Shown here: positions 36,401 to 47,278 of the stretch, piece by piece | Layout of the letters: the number at the start of each line of letters is the position of its first letter | How positions within the stretch are numbered: position 1 is the first letter of the stretch | From: Apodemus sylvaticus | Taxonomy: Eukaryota; Chordata; Mammalia; Rodentia; Muridae | Reading direction: 5' to 3' | Length of the DNA stretch: 64,000 nucleotides | Assembly (NCBI RefSeq): GCF_947179515.1 | Contig: NC_067492.1 | Coordinates: 10,797,347 to 10,861,346, forward strand | Notes under the pieces: generated by a model | The model's database searches: none | Told to the model about the DNA's origin: nothing | The model's input: only the letters and a program-made list of their open reading frames with translations | Translations under genes and position numbers: made by a program

Positions 36401-36959
36401 ACAGGTGCTTTTGGGTGTAACTGCAGCAGAGGCTGGAGACCCTCACTGAGAGAATAAGAACCACAGGGAGTAGCCTGAAGCCAAACTCACAGTTACAGCT
36501 AAATCCACCTGAGCTCCCACTCAGATCAGATAGGCTCGCAATGACCTTCAGATGCACGAGCAAGAGATAAAATGCACGTGCTGGCAAAAGCACTGCAATT
36601 TGAAGGTGTTTTTGACACTGAGGACAATGAGGAATCTGAGAGAAATGGTGAGATAAAGCCTCTGATACAGGGCTTTTGTGGTGGTGAATTTCATATATTT
36701 ATGGTGTGGATGGTAGGTATCTGATGAGCAGTTTCAACAAATCCTTCTTGATTTCACAGACTCAGAGGTTAAAGGTTTGCCACTGAATTCAGCTGAACTC
36801 AACAGTGGGATTTACTGAGGCTCAGAGATACCCATAGAGGAATGCACACCATCACATGAACATCAACCACACTTCACAGCAAAGGGCTGAGCTTGGGTGT
36901 AGGCACATGATGTATTTACACATGGTCCCATGCTGTTCTATAGTCCCCGAAGTATGCAA
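36401..36959. other. Single-copy DNA
   Basis: Nothing recognised. Confidence 0.45.
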
Positions 36960-37150
36960 GGGCTCGGGAGGCAGCTCAGTTAGGAAAGTGGCCACCATGC
37001 AAGCAGGACGACCTGAGTTTGATCCACTCCTGTAATGCCAGTGCTTAAGAGATACTGATGGGTGGTGGGTCCCTGGAGAAAGGTGGCCAAACAGCCTAGC
37101 CTGTGTTCAGTTCTGGATCAAAGAGACTGCTTCACTAATGATGGACAGCT
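36960..37150 (+). mobile_element. tRNA-derived SINE (B4/RSINE-like)
   Basis: GGCAGCTCAGTTAGGAAAGT, CATGCAAGCAGGACGACCTG, AGTTTGATCC and CTGTAATGCCAGTGCTTAAG are the head and B1-like middle of the same SINE type as at 14,436. It leads towards the GA tract at 37,225. Confidence 0.7.
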
Positions 37151-37224
37151 TAGGAGGAATAATGGCTGGCCAAGCTTATTCTCTTACTTATAGGATACAT
37201 ACAGAGAAATATAGGGCAGTGGGA

Positions 37225-37251
37225 GGAGGGAGAGAAGGAGAGAAAGAGACA

Positions 37252-37301
<50 letters not shown>
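37225..37301. repeat. (GA)n microsatellite
   Basis: Imperfect GA up to 37,256, then a pure run to 37,301. Confidence 0.97.
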
Positions 37302-37303
<2 letters not shown>

Positions 37304-38220
37304 ACCAGAGGTAATGCCTTTTGTTCAGTCCCTCACAGAGTACTGGCCCCAAGCCCAGACCTGACTATCTCTAAAGCACGCATTTATCTCCGAAGGGTTT
37401 GAGTATGAATTTCTGGTAAAGGAATTGAGGAGGGGGGCTGGAAAAAATGAAGTGGCTAGTGGCCAGAGCCACCACCAAAGCACCATCAGCCTCAATAGAG
37501 TCATCAGACATATATGTTGGACAGTGAAACTTTTTATTTCCCTCTCACATTCAACCATCGAATGAATCTTAAGCACCCCAGCATCTGAGTTGTGCTTCCC
37601 CACAGGACAGGGTGGATTTCTTTTTTGCAATGGCAAAGACACCCTTCATCACCTCCTCCCCACTTCTTCATATCCAGAAACAGTTTTCCGTGACACCAGA
37701 GTTCCCAGCTAACTATGTGTCTAAACTCAAGAAACAATGGGGTTACAGGGTTCTGATGTAAGAATATCCTTTCAAACTGGTGAGAAGTGCAGGGAACAGT
37801 ACTCCTTACCCTCCTTTTGTGGCCAAACAGGCTCTGAATCAGACAGTTCTGATCTCCATAAATACATACCTCCACACATGCTGCCTTCCCCGTCCCCGGA
37901 AGGCAGACACACAATACAGACACAGATGGCCTGACTTTGCAAGGACCTATTGAGCACTGCAGATGCTGGGGACGTGTAATAATGGTACACTGAACACCAG
38001 GGTAAGGTAGTGATTAGAACATTAGCTAAATGTTAGGGAGCACATGGTGTGCTCCAAGCTCTGAGGAAAGTGCTCCCCACAACAATAGCAGAGCTGAGTC
38101 CTCCAGAAGAAAAGACCCCGGGGTAAGTTGACCAAGGTGTGCATTTCTGCTCTGTCCCTTGTCGCTTGCTCTGCCTTTAACAATCTATTTCACCTCTTGC
38201 CTTTCTTTCCTGCCCAGTCC
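37302..38220. other. Mostly single-copy DNA
   Basis: A weak L2-like minus-strand trace lies around 37,938-38,000 (CCTATTGAGCACTGCAG). No gene recognised. Confidence 0.4.
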
Positions 38221-38371
38221 AGCTCCTTCTTTTTCTCTTCCTCCCTTCCTCCTTCTTCATCTTCATTTCCTTCATCTCTATTTTCTTCCTCCTATTGCTT
38301 TTCTCTCTCTTCTTCATCATTATGGTCTCCTTCCCCCTTCTTGCTTTTCTCCCCTTCTCCTCCAGAGTTCT
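38221..38371. repeat. Pyrimidine-rich TTC/CCT tract
   Basis: About 150 bp almost free of purines, made of TTC, CTT and TCC triplets with a few ATC and ATT. Confidence 0.9.
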
Positions 38372-38462
38372 CCTCCAGCTCAATCTGGCCTCAAACTCCC
38401 CACTCTCCTGCCTCTGGCTCGAGATCCTTCGGGTAACTGCCATGCACCACCATGACCAGTTA
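38372..38462 (-). mobile_element. Diverged B1/B4-type SINE fragment, minus strand
   Basis: ATCTGGCCTCAAACTCCCC, CTCCTGCCTCTGGC and CATGCACCACCATGACCAG follow the reverse B1 order. The pyrimidine tract next to it may derive from its tail. Confidence 0.65.
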
Positions 38463-38619
38463 ACCTGTCGAGTTACTTGAAACCAATCAGCAGAAAGCAA
38501 GTTGAGCATGAGCGTCAGCTATTACAAATATCTCACTTGGAATTTTAATTTACCCAGGAAGAAATTATTTTTATCATCCTTATATTGTCTGGAAAGCAGG
38601 GTTCTTCACTGTATTTCAT

Positions 38620-38783
38620 TATTATCAGCACGTGTAGACACGTGCATGCCGAAGCACATACAGGGGAGTCAGAGAGCTTCTTTCTGGGGTCTCTATTCTC
38701 CTTCCATTATGGGTTCCAGGAGTTGAACTCAGGTCACTGGGCCTCTAGTAAGCACCCTTGACCACCGAGCCATCTCCATGGTC
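38620..38783 (-). mobile_element. tRNA-derived SINE, minus strand
   Basis: GGGTTCCAGGAGTTGAACTC, AGGTCACTGGGCCTCTAGTA and CCACCGAGCCATCTCCATGG are the complement of a B3/B4-like head and body. Confidence 0.7.
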
Positions 38784-39076
38784 CATGAAAATCCAGTTCA
38801 CAATCATGCCTGAGGTAAGCATCAGGGTAGAAATCTTATACCTGGGAGTTTTGGTGTTTTCATCTCCACCCAGCACATCCAAATAACTTCTTTTGGCATC
38901 ATCAACTGTCAGGGCAGAGGCACTCACTGCTGCTCCCAGTAATCTGGGCTAATCTGTTAATTCCCCCCCCCCAGTAGAACTGCATGGATGTCTGAGATAA
39001 TTTTGATGGACGGAGCAAGGTGCCCAGATGGAAGTCAAACCCACACAATCTCTGGGTTGTGAGATCTTACAGGAGG

Positions 39077-39079
<3 letters not shown>

Positions 39080-39123
<44 letters not shown>

Positions 39124-39130
39124 ACACACA
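39080..39130. repeat. (CA)n microsatellite
   Basis: A CA run of about 20 units, with one break at 39,121-39,124. Confidence 0.97.
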
Positions 39131-39139
39131 GGTCTTTAT

Positions 39140-40062
39140 CTGTCTTAGTTACTTTCTTCTGTGATAAAATATACTGAGACTGAAGGCAACTGAAGGAAGG
39201 GATGGAGAGAGAGAGGGATGGAGGGAGGGATGATAGATGGATGGATAATGGAAGATGGATGGAAGATGGATGGATGATGAATGGATGGTGTATGGATGGA
39301 TGGATGATGGCAGATAGAGGATGGATGGAGGATAGATGGATGGATGGATGATGGAGGATAGATAGAGGACAGATGAAGGAAGGATGGAGAGATGGACAGA
39401 TGATTGATGGATGGATGATGGATGGATGGAGGCTGGATGGATGGAGGATGGATGGATAGATGATAGATGGTGGATGGATGGATGGAGGATGGATGGATGG
39501 AGGATGGATGGATAGATGATGGATGGATGGATGGATGAATAAATGGATGGATGGATAAATGGATGGATGGAGGATGGATGGATGGATGGACAGATGATTG
39601 ATAGATGGACGATGGATGGATGGATAGATAGATGGATGGAGGATGGAGGGAGGGAGGGAGGATAGATGGATGGATGGATGGACATATGGATGGATGATAG
39701 ATGGATGGATGGACAGATGGATGGATGATGACTGGATGGCTGGATGATAGATGGATGGAGGCAGTATTTCGATTCACAAATCAATGCACAGTCCATCATA
39801 AAGGCAGTGGCATCAGGATCTTGAAGCATCCACAGTGAAAGAAAAGAACAATGAACGCTGGTGCTCAGCCAGATTTCCCCTTTTTATTTAGTCCTGGATC
39901 CCAGCATAGGGAATGGTGCTGCCCACATTCAGAGAGACTCTTCAATGTGCAACTAACTAATCAGGATAATCCCTCACAGGTGTGCCAAGAGGCTTGACTC
40001 TGGTGATTCTAGATCTTGTCAAACTGACAACCAATACTGACCATCACAACACCCATGGTAGG
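39140..40062 (-). mobile_element. Rodent LTR-like repeat split by GGAT expansion
   Basis: The left end has TGTCTTAGTTACTTTCTTC and AGGCAACTGAAGGAAGG. The rest resumes at 39,761 with GATTCACAAATCAATGCACA, AGTCCATCATAAAGGCAGTG, AATGCTGCCC-type and CTCACAGGTGTGCCAAGAGG segments, ending TTGTCAAACTGACAACCAAT. The element matches 22,845-23,285 in order. The GGAT tract sits where copies of this repeat carry GGAAGGATTT. Confidence 0.7.
39191..39760. repeat. (GGAT)n long tetranucleotide array
   Basis: About 570 bp of GGAT units with frequent GATA, GGAG and GACA variants. Minus-strand frames across it are long and rich in Ser, Ile, His and Pro, and are artefacts. Confidence 0.97.
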
Positions 40063-40800
40063 AAGCTCTGGACCCACAGCAGAAGCATCCCGGGTAAGTG
40101 TGAGTGTGATATGAGACATACAGAGGGAAATCTCTCTTTACATGAAACTATTGTTGCTGTATAGTAGCCTGTATCTGTTGGTCTTCTTGCTAACTGCACA
40201 GGAAACAGATCCATTTCCTCTTGAATACAGCCTCACAGGCAATGACAGCTGAATTCATAGCAGTACACACTGGAGTGGACACAGACACTCATTCTTGCTC
40301 TTCAGTGTAGGCATGTTTTCTTCTGCACACACCCTGACTGAATGGCTCCCAATCTCTAGTTGATTAACTGTCAGTTAATGTCAAGTATGACATCATCCCT
40401 CTAACATCATCCTACAGAGGTCCTGTCTCACAGATTCCTTTGTTGTTTTTAAAACATTTCATTTTCCTCCCATCGTCTTCTCCTGGTGCCAGGAAGTTCA
40501 TGTCTTTGCTTGACTCCTTTACTGGCAAGTGTAAACCATCTGTGTCTTCCTGGAACCAGAGAGCCCAGGGGAGGTGGGCTTCATTATCATGTCTTGACCC
40601 CAAACCTTGCATCTCAGACATATATTATTATAGAGCTCTGAGGAAATAGAGGCAAATTAGAATTAAAAGGCATTATCTCAACAGAGAAGACACCTGGGAG
40701 AAAGAAAAGGACAAGGAAGCCACGAGGACCAATCTTATCAGATCAGGATGCATGGCTGACACGAAGAGGAGACAAGAGAGGCTTCTTTAGGTCTTTAGGT
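40063..40800. other. Single-copy DNA
   Basis: Nothing recognised. Confidence 0.45.
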
Positions 40801-41057
40801 ATTACAAGACTGTTGAACAGCCATGGACCTGCAAAACAGATCTCATTACCATCCAATAGTCATTAGACCTATGAAACAGATCCCAAGATGATTGAGTAGA
40901 TCCCAAGACCATCAAATAGTCCTAGACCTAAAAACACCCTAAGACCATCAAACAGTTCTAGACTTAACATAAGAGATCCCAAGGCTAATGAACAGATAGA
41001 GATCTGAGAACCAGATTCCAAGACTCTTGAACAGTCATAGACTTGAGAGACAGGTCC
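40801..41057. repeat. Degenerate minisatellite, unit 38-40 bp
   Basis: Roughly seven units share an AGATCCCAAGA start, a CATCAAACAG or TTGAACAG middle and a TAGACCTA or TAGACTTGAG end. Unit starts are near 40,838, 40,878, 40,898, 40,936, 40,974 and 41,013. One unit is truncated. The units are diverged, so the array is old. Confidence 0.75.
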
Positions 41058-41209
41058 ATTCCAGCTTCTCTAATATGCTAAGTTTTTGTGAGAGAAGCTA
41101 ATTGAAAAAAATTTTTTTTAAATTAAGATCAGAGAAGGAAATAAAAGAGTCATAACTGGGTAAAGAAGTCAAAGCATCCCTATCTCCAGAATTTGCTTTG
41201 TAACAGTTA

Positions 41210-41525
41210 CTGTTTCTTGATTTGACAAAGTGCCATGACCTAAGGCAACTTATAGAAAAAAGAGCTTATTAGAGTTTATGGCTTCAGACGGATAGGGGTT
41301 CACAAAGGCCTGAGGGAGGCACAGCAGCTGGTGGCGGAGAAGGAAGCTGAGCAGTCACATCTTCAACCAGAGTCTGAAAGCAGCAGGAGCAAAACTACCC
41401 ATGGGCAAGCCTATAAACTCTCAAAGCCAGCCTCTGGCAAGCCCCTGCCTTCTAACAGGGTCAGTAACCCCACCCCCACCCCCACCCCAAACAGTACCAC
41501 CACTAGATACCAAATACTTAGAAAG
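41210..41525 (-). mobile_element. MaLR-type (ORR1-like) LTR, minus strand
   Basis: GACAAAGTGCCATGACCTAA, GGCAACTTATAGAAAAAAG, AGCTTATTAGAGTTTATGG and ACTAGATACCAAATACTTAG follow the reverse ORR1/MT order. A (CACCCC)-like patch lies at 41,470-41,488. Confidence 0.75.
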
Positions 41526-41721
41526 TTGAGCCTATGGGAAAGATTTCTCACCATATGATATGCAAGAATCCCTAAAGACCCCACAAGCGAACTCTCAAAG
41601 CTGATAAACACATTCAGCAAAATGGCAGGACACAAAATTAATATATAAAAAGTGGTATCCCTCCTACATAGCAATAACAAACTTGCTGATAAAGAATTCC
41701 AGGAAATAATCTCAACCACAA

Positions 41722-41722
<1 letters not shown>

Positions 41723-41775
<53 letters not shown>
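41723..41775. repeat. (CA)n microsatellite inside the L1 relic
   Basis: About 26 CA units interrupting the L1 ORF2 fragment. Confidence 0.97.
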
Positions 41776-41778
<3 letters not shown>

Positions 41779-42208
41779 GACATAGAGAAACCTAATTATT
41801 GAAGAGAAGTAAGAAATGTTACTATGAATATTTCAAATCACTGAAGAAACAGATGGAGACCCTAGAAGAGGAAAAGGTCTCCTGTGCTCAAGGCCTGGTT
41901 GAATAAATATTATCACAATAGCTATTTTGCCAATCTACATATTAAATCTGTAGATTAAATGCCATCACCATCAAAATTCTAATGACACTCTTCAACAGAA
42001 ATAGAAAAGACAATCTTAAACTTCATATAGAAGCACACAAAAAACCCTGAATATCTCAAAAAAGGCTTAGCAAAAAGAATAATACTTTGTATATCACCAT
42101 ATCTGATTTCAAGCTATACAACAGAGCCAGAGTGACCAGAGCCTACTGGTTTTCTTCAATGGCACTGAATACAACACTCAGCTGTAAACCAATCCAACTA
42201 CAGCCATC

Positions 42209-42243
<35 letters not shown>
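42209..42243. repeat. (TTA)n microsatellite inside the L1 relic
   Basis: About 11 TTA units near the right part of the L1 fragment. Confidence 0.97.
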
Positions 42244-42244
<1 letters not shown>

Positions 42245-42300
42245 CAAAAATAATTTTTGGATAAACAACAGTCTCTTCAATAAATAGCTCAGGAAAGAAG

Positions 42301-43789
42301 CCTATTCTCACCCATATACTGCCATGGGCTTTAGCAAGTAGGAGCTGGCCAGCAGTCAGAGATGATCTCTGTCTGTGACGGGCACATCTGCAAAAGTATA
42401 TTCTCATGGTTTCTGCACTTGGGAAATGCAAAGTATTAGAAGGTATCTCCTAGTCCTCCATAAATATCAAAAGACCTGGGGGAACCTGGACCATTTGTTG
42501 ACTCTTAATCCAAAGATCCATGGAGAAAGCCCGCTGAACCAAATCATCATGGCCAAATTAATGAAAGCAAGCTTCTTAACTTTACGTACATAGCTGTCTC
42601 CCCCTAAAGGTGGGGTTTAAGAGATCATCACTGGATACGAAAAAAACAAGTTTCTTACAGTTCAGGGGTAGGGGGTTCTCAAGTGGGGGATTAGGTGGGA
42701 AAAATAGGCAAGGTTACAGGGCAGAAGATAAGAATAACAAGTTCGGGTTAGCCATAAGAATCTCCCGAAACAGAAAACATTTGACTGCAAGGTGGTTGTA
42801 ACAAGATAGTCATAGCAACAGGTAGTCATGACAACAGGTAGTCATAACGAATTTTTGAAATTAAGCTAGGGTTGCTAGACAATTATGATTACTTTTTGAA
42901 ACAAAGACATTGTTGCCATTTCCTGGAACTGGCAGAACAGAACCATTTGTAGTTAAGGTTACAGGTAGGGACATAACCTAATACTTGAGAAACAGACTAG
43001 TTTGCTTTTGCTATGTGATAGCTTTCAAGCCTAAAATGGAGGCAGGTTGGCTCAACTGAAACTCATCAGATGAAGGCAATGAATAAATAGGCTATGGGGT
43101 TTGGGAGAGTTTCCTTGAATCTGTGTGGAGAATATCCCAGAAGATGACCTGTGGAGGACCTCAGGAGACTGGAGACTGACACTAAGTCACCTATCAGTAA
43201 GAGAAATATGCACAGATGTGATCACGGAAGCCCCAGTGTCTCAGCCAGTCACACAGAGAAATGATGTAAAGGAAAGTCGGTCCTTGACTCAAGCCAAAGG
43301 AAGACCTGGAAAGGCTGTGGGTTCCACTGACCTGCATCACATGATCAAGTTTGCATGGCTAAAAACTTATTTGCAGGTAGAGCTCAGGCCTCAACCAGGG
43401 TACTTCAAGGTAGAAAATTAACCCCAGATCATAAGTGGTGGGTTCAGAATCCTCCTGAGGATCCTTGTGAAAGAAACTCAGAGACGGATGCACAGGCTCT
43501 CGTGACCGAGTTTGACCATGGAAGACAAATCTCTGAGCCAACCACAGGTTGAAAAAACTCTAAAAGTCAAAAGAGTCCAAAGGTGACTCTTCTGTACTCT
43601 TTGACTTTTAGCCCAGTAAGACTTAAGATTCCTGACCTCCATAGCTACATGATAATAAATCTGTCATCTTTTAAACCTCTACATTTAGGGTAATTTATTA
43701 ACATAGTAACAAAAGCCTAGCAGAGTTGGAGTGCCAGAAAATTATTTAGAACAAGGCAGTTACCAACATTGACTGTGTCTGGATGGTTC
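42301..43789. other. Unassigned sequence, possible LTR at 42,590-42,990
   Basis: The segment 42,590-42,990 looks LTR-like in composition and holds three 16-bp direct repeats (42,804-42,851) built on AGGTAGTCATGACAAC. I cannot name a family. The remainder shows no gene. Confidence 0.35.
43560..43611. repeat. Inverted repeat, hairpin-capable
   Basis: Arm CTAAAAGTCAAAAGAGT (43,560-43,576) pairs with ACTCTTTGACTTTTAG (43,596-43,611) with a one-base bulge, around a 19-nt loop. An inner GAGTC/GACTC pair lies in the same region. Confidence 0.85.
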
Positions 43790-43880
43790 TATGAATTAAC
43801 CCCATTAAGACTCTACAAAACATCGTTATCCCCATTTCGCAGATGCATAAGTCGAGATCTAAGTCTCCTAATGCATTGGC
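43790..43880 (-). mobile_element. MIR SINE fragment, minus strand
   Basis: TTATCCCCATTTCGCAGATG is the reverse MIR core. The rest is weak. Confidence 0.6.
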
Positions 43881-44465
43881 TGAGATGGCATGGCGTGGTG
43901 AGAGTTGAGGATGAAAGGAAGACATTTTTTCCTTACATCATCCTCTCAGTAGAGGGTGGGGCTTCCTTTTCCAGAATGGAAATATGGCACTGAGCGGCCT
44001 TCAGATAGGAAGGTGGGGGGCGGGGCGCCAAGCTACACCAGGAAGGGCACAGGAGGAGTGAACTTTAAGGAAAAAATGAGAAAGGAGGCTATGTCCACTG
44101 TGGAAGTTCAGAGATAAAGCACGGGCTGTGACGTGCCAGCAAGCAGCCTTGGAGGTTATCAAAATGGAAGAAATGGGCCAGAGCACCAGAAACAGGAGGG
44201 TTGGTATTTTGATAAAGGCCAGCTGTGAGGCCATGTAGGGAAAGACGTGATGGGATGAGGACGCTCACAGAGAAGGGCACACGAGGTGCTGAAATACAGA
44301 GGCCTGTCCTATTCACGGACAAAATAATTTTAAGCACCTGGCTTTTAACGGAAACAAGAATGGGGGTCACCCGGAGCCGATGGGGAAAATGAAGGCCGCA
44401 CTGTCCTTCCCCTGTGGGATAGACCACCTCAGAGGGCTGAGTCCTAACAGGGTAGGGTACTCACC
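43881..44465. other. Single-copy DNA
   Basis: Nothing recognised. A short GC-rich patch (GGGGGGCGGGGCGCC) lies near 44,015-44,030. Confidence 0.45.
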
Positions 44466-44590
44466 TGAATTTGAGGCTGAGGAGGCTGAAGCAGGAAGAA
44501 TGAGAATTTGAAGCCAGCCTAGGTTACTGAGTAAGACTCGATTTAAAATGCGTGCGTGCCCCCCCCCACTCAAAAACCACAAAACCAACA
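44466..44590 (+). mobile_element. Diverged B1/B4-type SINE fragment
   Basis: TGAGGAGGCTGAAGCAGGAA, then TTTGAAGCCAGCCTAGGTTA and a C-run with an A-rich tail resemble a decayed B1/B4. Confidence 0.65.
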
Positions 44591-45061
44591 ACAAAAATCC
44601 TCAAGAATAAAACCCCAAGAATCTAGCCTTAGCAAGAAGAGTTTAGAAGCAAGGGCCGCCATCCCAGGAAAGAGGCACCAATTAGAACCAATCTTGCTTA
44701 CTAACCCCCCCTAAGGCTGGGGTTAGAAAGAGACCTTAGGATTTGAGATCTGTCCAGGAAAAGGCTTAGAGTTTGTAGTACATCCTGTGGCACGCTGAGG
44801 GACAGAGAAAGGATGAATAAAGCCTACTTGAGGGAATGGATTATCAGGACACAAACTGTACTCAAGGAAGCTGAGAATTAATGTGGCTCTGCGATATGCC
44901 CCAGAATGGCGAAATGAGAGTTTATTGTTACTCCTTCCCTGTGAAGCATTTCAAATGCGAAGTCTTTTAAGTGAAAGTCAGCAGCCAGCTCAACAGAAAC
45001 CAGCAGTGGAGAAACAGAGCCTCTTTGAGGGGCTGCCTCTGGCTGACATTTGCATGTATGT
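44591..45061. other. Single-copy DNA
   Basis: Nothing recognised. It leads into the minisatellite. Confidence 0.45.
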
Positions 45062-45475
45062 AGGCCAATCACAGGGGCCTTTGTGGACCTATCACAGGGG
45101 GGCTGTGAGAGCCAATCACAGGAGGGCAATGTGGGCCTATCACAGGGGGGCTGTGTGAACCAATCACAGGGGGCTATGTGGGCCAGTCACAGGGGGCTGT
45201 GTGAGCCAATCACAGGGGGGCTGTGTGAGCCAATCACGGGGGGGGGGGGGTATGTGGGCCAGTCACAGGGGGCTGTGTGAGCCAATCACAGGGGGGCTGT
45301 GAGAGCCAATCACAGGAGGGCAATGTGGGCCTATCACAGGGGGGGCTGTGTGAGCCAATCACGGGGGGGGGGGCGTATGTGGGCCAGTCACAGGGGGCTG
45401 TGTGAGCCAATCACGGGGGGGGGGGGCGGGCGGGTATGTGGGCCAGACATAGGAGGCTATGTGGGCCAATCACAG
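45062..45475. repeat. CCAAT-box minisatellite, unit about 24 bp
   Basis: Seventeen units start CCAATCAC, CCAGTCAC, CCTATCAC or CCAGACAT, then a G-run of variable length, then CTGTGTGAG or TATGTGGG. Ten units carry a perfect CCAATCAC, matching the CCAAT core bound by NF-Y. G-runs expand in units 8, 13 and 15, and units 2-4 recur as 10-12 (higher-order repetition). Confidence 0.95.
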
Positions 45476-45539
45476 AAGACAGGTCTCCAAGCTGGGCTTC
45501 AGAAGCTCCAGGCTTTCTATGTGCTGAAATGGCAGAGCT

Positions 45540-45658
45540 GGGGTTTGGGGTGAGAGGTGGGAGGGGTGGGGTGGGGGGGTTAGGGTGGGGGTTAGGGAGT
45601 TAGGGGAGTGGGGGTTTGGGGGTTAGGGGGGTGGGGGGTTGAGGGTTAGGGGGTGGGG
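45540..45658. repeat. G-rich telomere-like tract
   Basis: Five TTAGGG hexamers (45,580, 45,592, 45,600, 45,623, 45,645) sit among runs of three to seven G. The tract has many G-runs on the plus strand and could form G-quadruplexes. Confidence 0.9.
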
Positions 45659-47278
45659 ATAAAGCCCAGGCCATGTTCTGTGCTAGATGACTAACTCCAC
45701 AGCTCTGGAAAGGCTTCAGGCTTCTTATCATAGAGGCAGTCAGCTAGACCTCTGCACACAGGGAACGAACACATCCTTTCCTCGTAGCTCCAATGAATGC
45801 CCAACCATGACACCAACTCCAGATAGGGGCTGCCCTGACTTATAAAACCCTACTCTGAATGATGAAGGGACCCAAAGCTTTCTTATGTAGCTTTTCCATG
45901 GCTTATTAGCAGACAGATGCTGGTTTGGTACAGAGAACTTGGAGTCAGGGAGTCACCCTCCAGCCTTAGCTGCTGCTTCGGACCACACCCTGCTCTTCTA
46001 CCCTGGGAGGACTGGAAGGTGTTCCAGTTAGAATTTAGTTCCATGGTGCTGTTGAATGAGTCTTGAAAGTCACAGCTGCATCAGTGTTAAAATGCATTTC
46101 TTAGTCACCCCAGAAGAGTCAGCCTGAGTTTTATTTAGCCATCTTGTGTCTAGCTTGTGGCATACACAAACTATTCTAAAGAGCCCCGGTTTGTCCCCCA
46201 TTCATCTCTGCTCAGCTTTGGCCCTGGACCCTGGCTCTTCGAACTTCTGGGTTTGATAAGGTGAGATAAATTCAGGCCAGAGGGAAGTCAAAGATTAAAA
46301 TGATTTTGGGTCTGAGTTCTTCCCATTCCACGTTGAATTTGAGGGCTTGCTGTGTCTCTAGACTGAAGGTGACAGGAGCTGACAGATGCGGCATTCTGGT
46401 CAGGCCCAACTATCTAGAAGTTTAGGGAAGGCTTCCTCAACTTCCCTTTCCTCCAGGCTGATGAACACCGGGAACTGGTGGCTTTCCTGGATTCTATTCT
46501 GTGTTTATAATCTGTCTGTGTTCAACACGCTGTCAATGACCAAACTGAGAACAGTTCCCTACTGGGACTCCGTATTAAGCAAGACCCAAAGAAATAGGAC
46601 ACCAAACTGTAAAGTTCCTGAGTTCCTAAATATTCTTCATAGCTCACTGTGTCCCATGATGTCACCGCACCCCAAGATCTCCCTGGTAGTTTCTGTTACC
46701 ATTTGTTCAGAGATACTCTTTAACTCTTTCAGGGAAACACTGTAAGAAAACACTCCCCGCACCTTGCCTGTTGGTCTGTGTCGGAGTGCTCATTGTGAAA
46801 TGCTTAAGTCTCTGCTTGACAGCCTGATGGCCATGGCTTTGCAGGAGGAGCTGCTTCACTCAGCCAGGTTCTGTCCAAGCCAGCTCCCATCCAAGAATGC
46901 TGGGCTCATCACCACAACTGTATATTAAACAATCAAAAGGGGGCAGAGCCATGGGAAATTTATGTAGAGCCCAATGAAGAACTTTGTAGGCAGTGACGTA
47001 TAGAACCTCGAAGAATATGCGCAGGGTAGGGTTTGATTGTTACTTGGTGAAGGTCTCTTATAAGAAGAGAGAGCTAACTTCTTTGATTCCTTTCTTACTT
47101 TAATTTCTTGAGGGTGGGTAGACTGCTCATGTGTATAGCAGCACCTCTAAGCTTACCCTCTTCTTAGAGCCTCGGCATCTGGATACGGTGCCCCTACACT
47201 CTGCCACCACCGCCCTGGTAGCATCAGTATTGAGAATAGAGCCCCCATTTCTGATGACGCTTGCCTGGCTATTTGAAT
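45659..47278. other. Single-copy DNA
   Basis: About 1.6 kb with no gene or transposon recognised. The plus-strand frame at 46,386-46,745 (119 codons) has no recognisable domain. Confidence 0.45.

Larger units (their letters stand above)
41560..42300 (+). mobile_element. Degenerate L1 ORF2 fragment
   Basis: Broken frames read as the C-terminal half of an L1 reverse-transcriptase protein. A plus-strand frame near 42,087-42,150 gives ITISDFKLYNRARVTRAYW, close to the family's PDFKLYYKA region. Upstream ACACAAAATTAATATATAAA and downstream TTTTTGGATAAACAACAGTC also fit. Stops, frameshifts and two microsatellites interrupt it. Confidence 0.85.

Noticed and set aside
39145..39829. Two minus-strand frames of more than 200 codons
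   Set aside because: They are the translation of the GGAT array (repetitive His, Pro, Ser and Ile), not a gene.
42087..42287. Short protein-like frame
   Set aside because: It is a remnant of L1 ORF2 with a TTA microsatellite, not a separate gene.
45062..45475. CRISPR-like array
   Set aside because: The units are directly repeated without unique spacers, and this is mammalian DNA. It is a minisatellite. The 40,801 array was rejected for the same reason.
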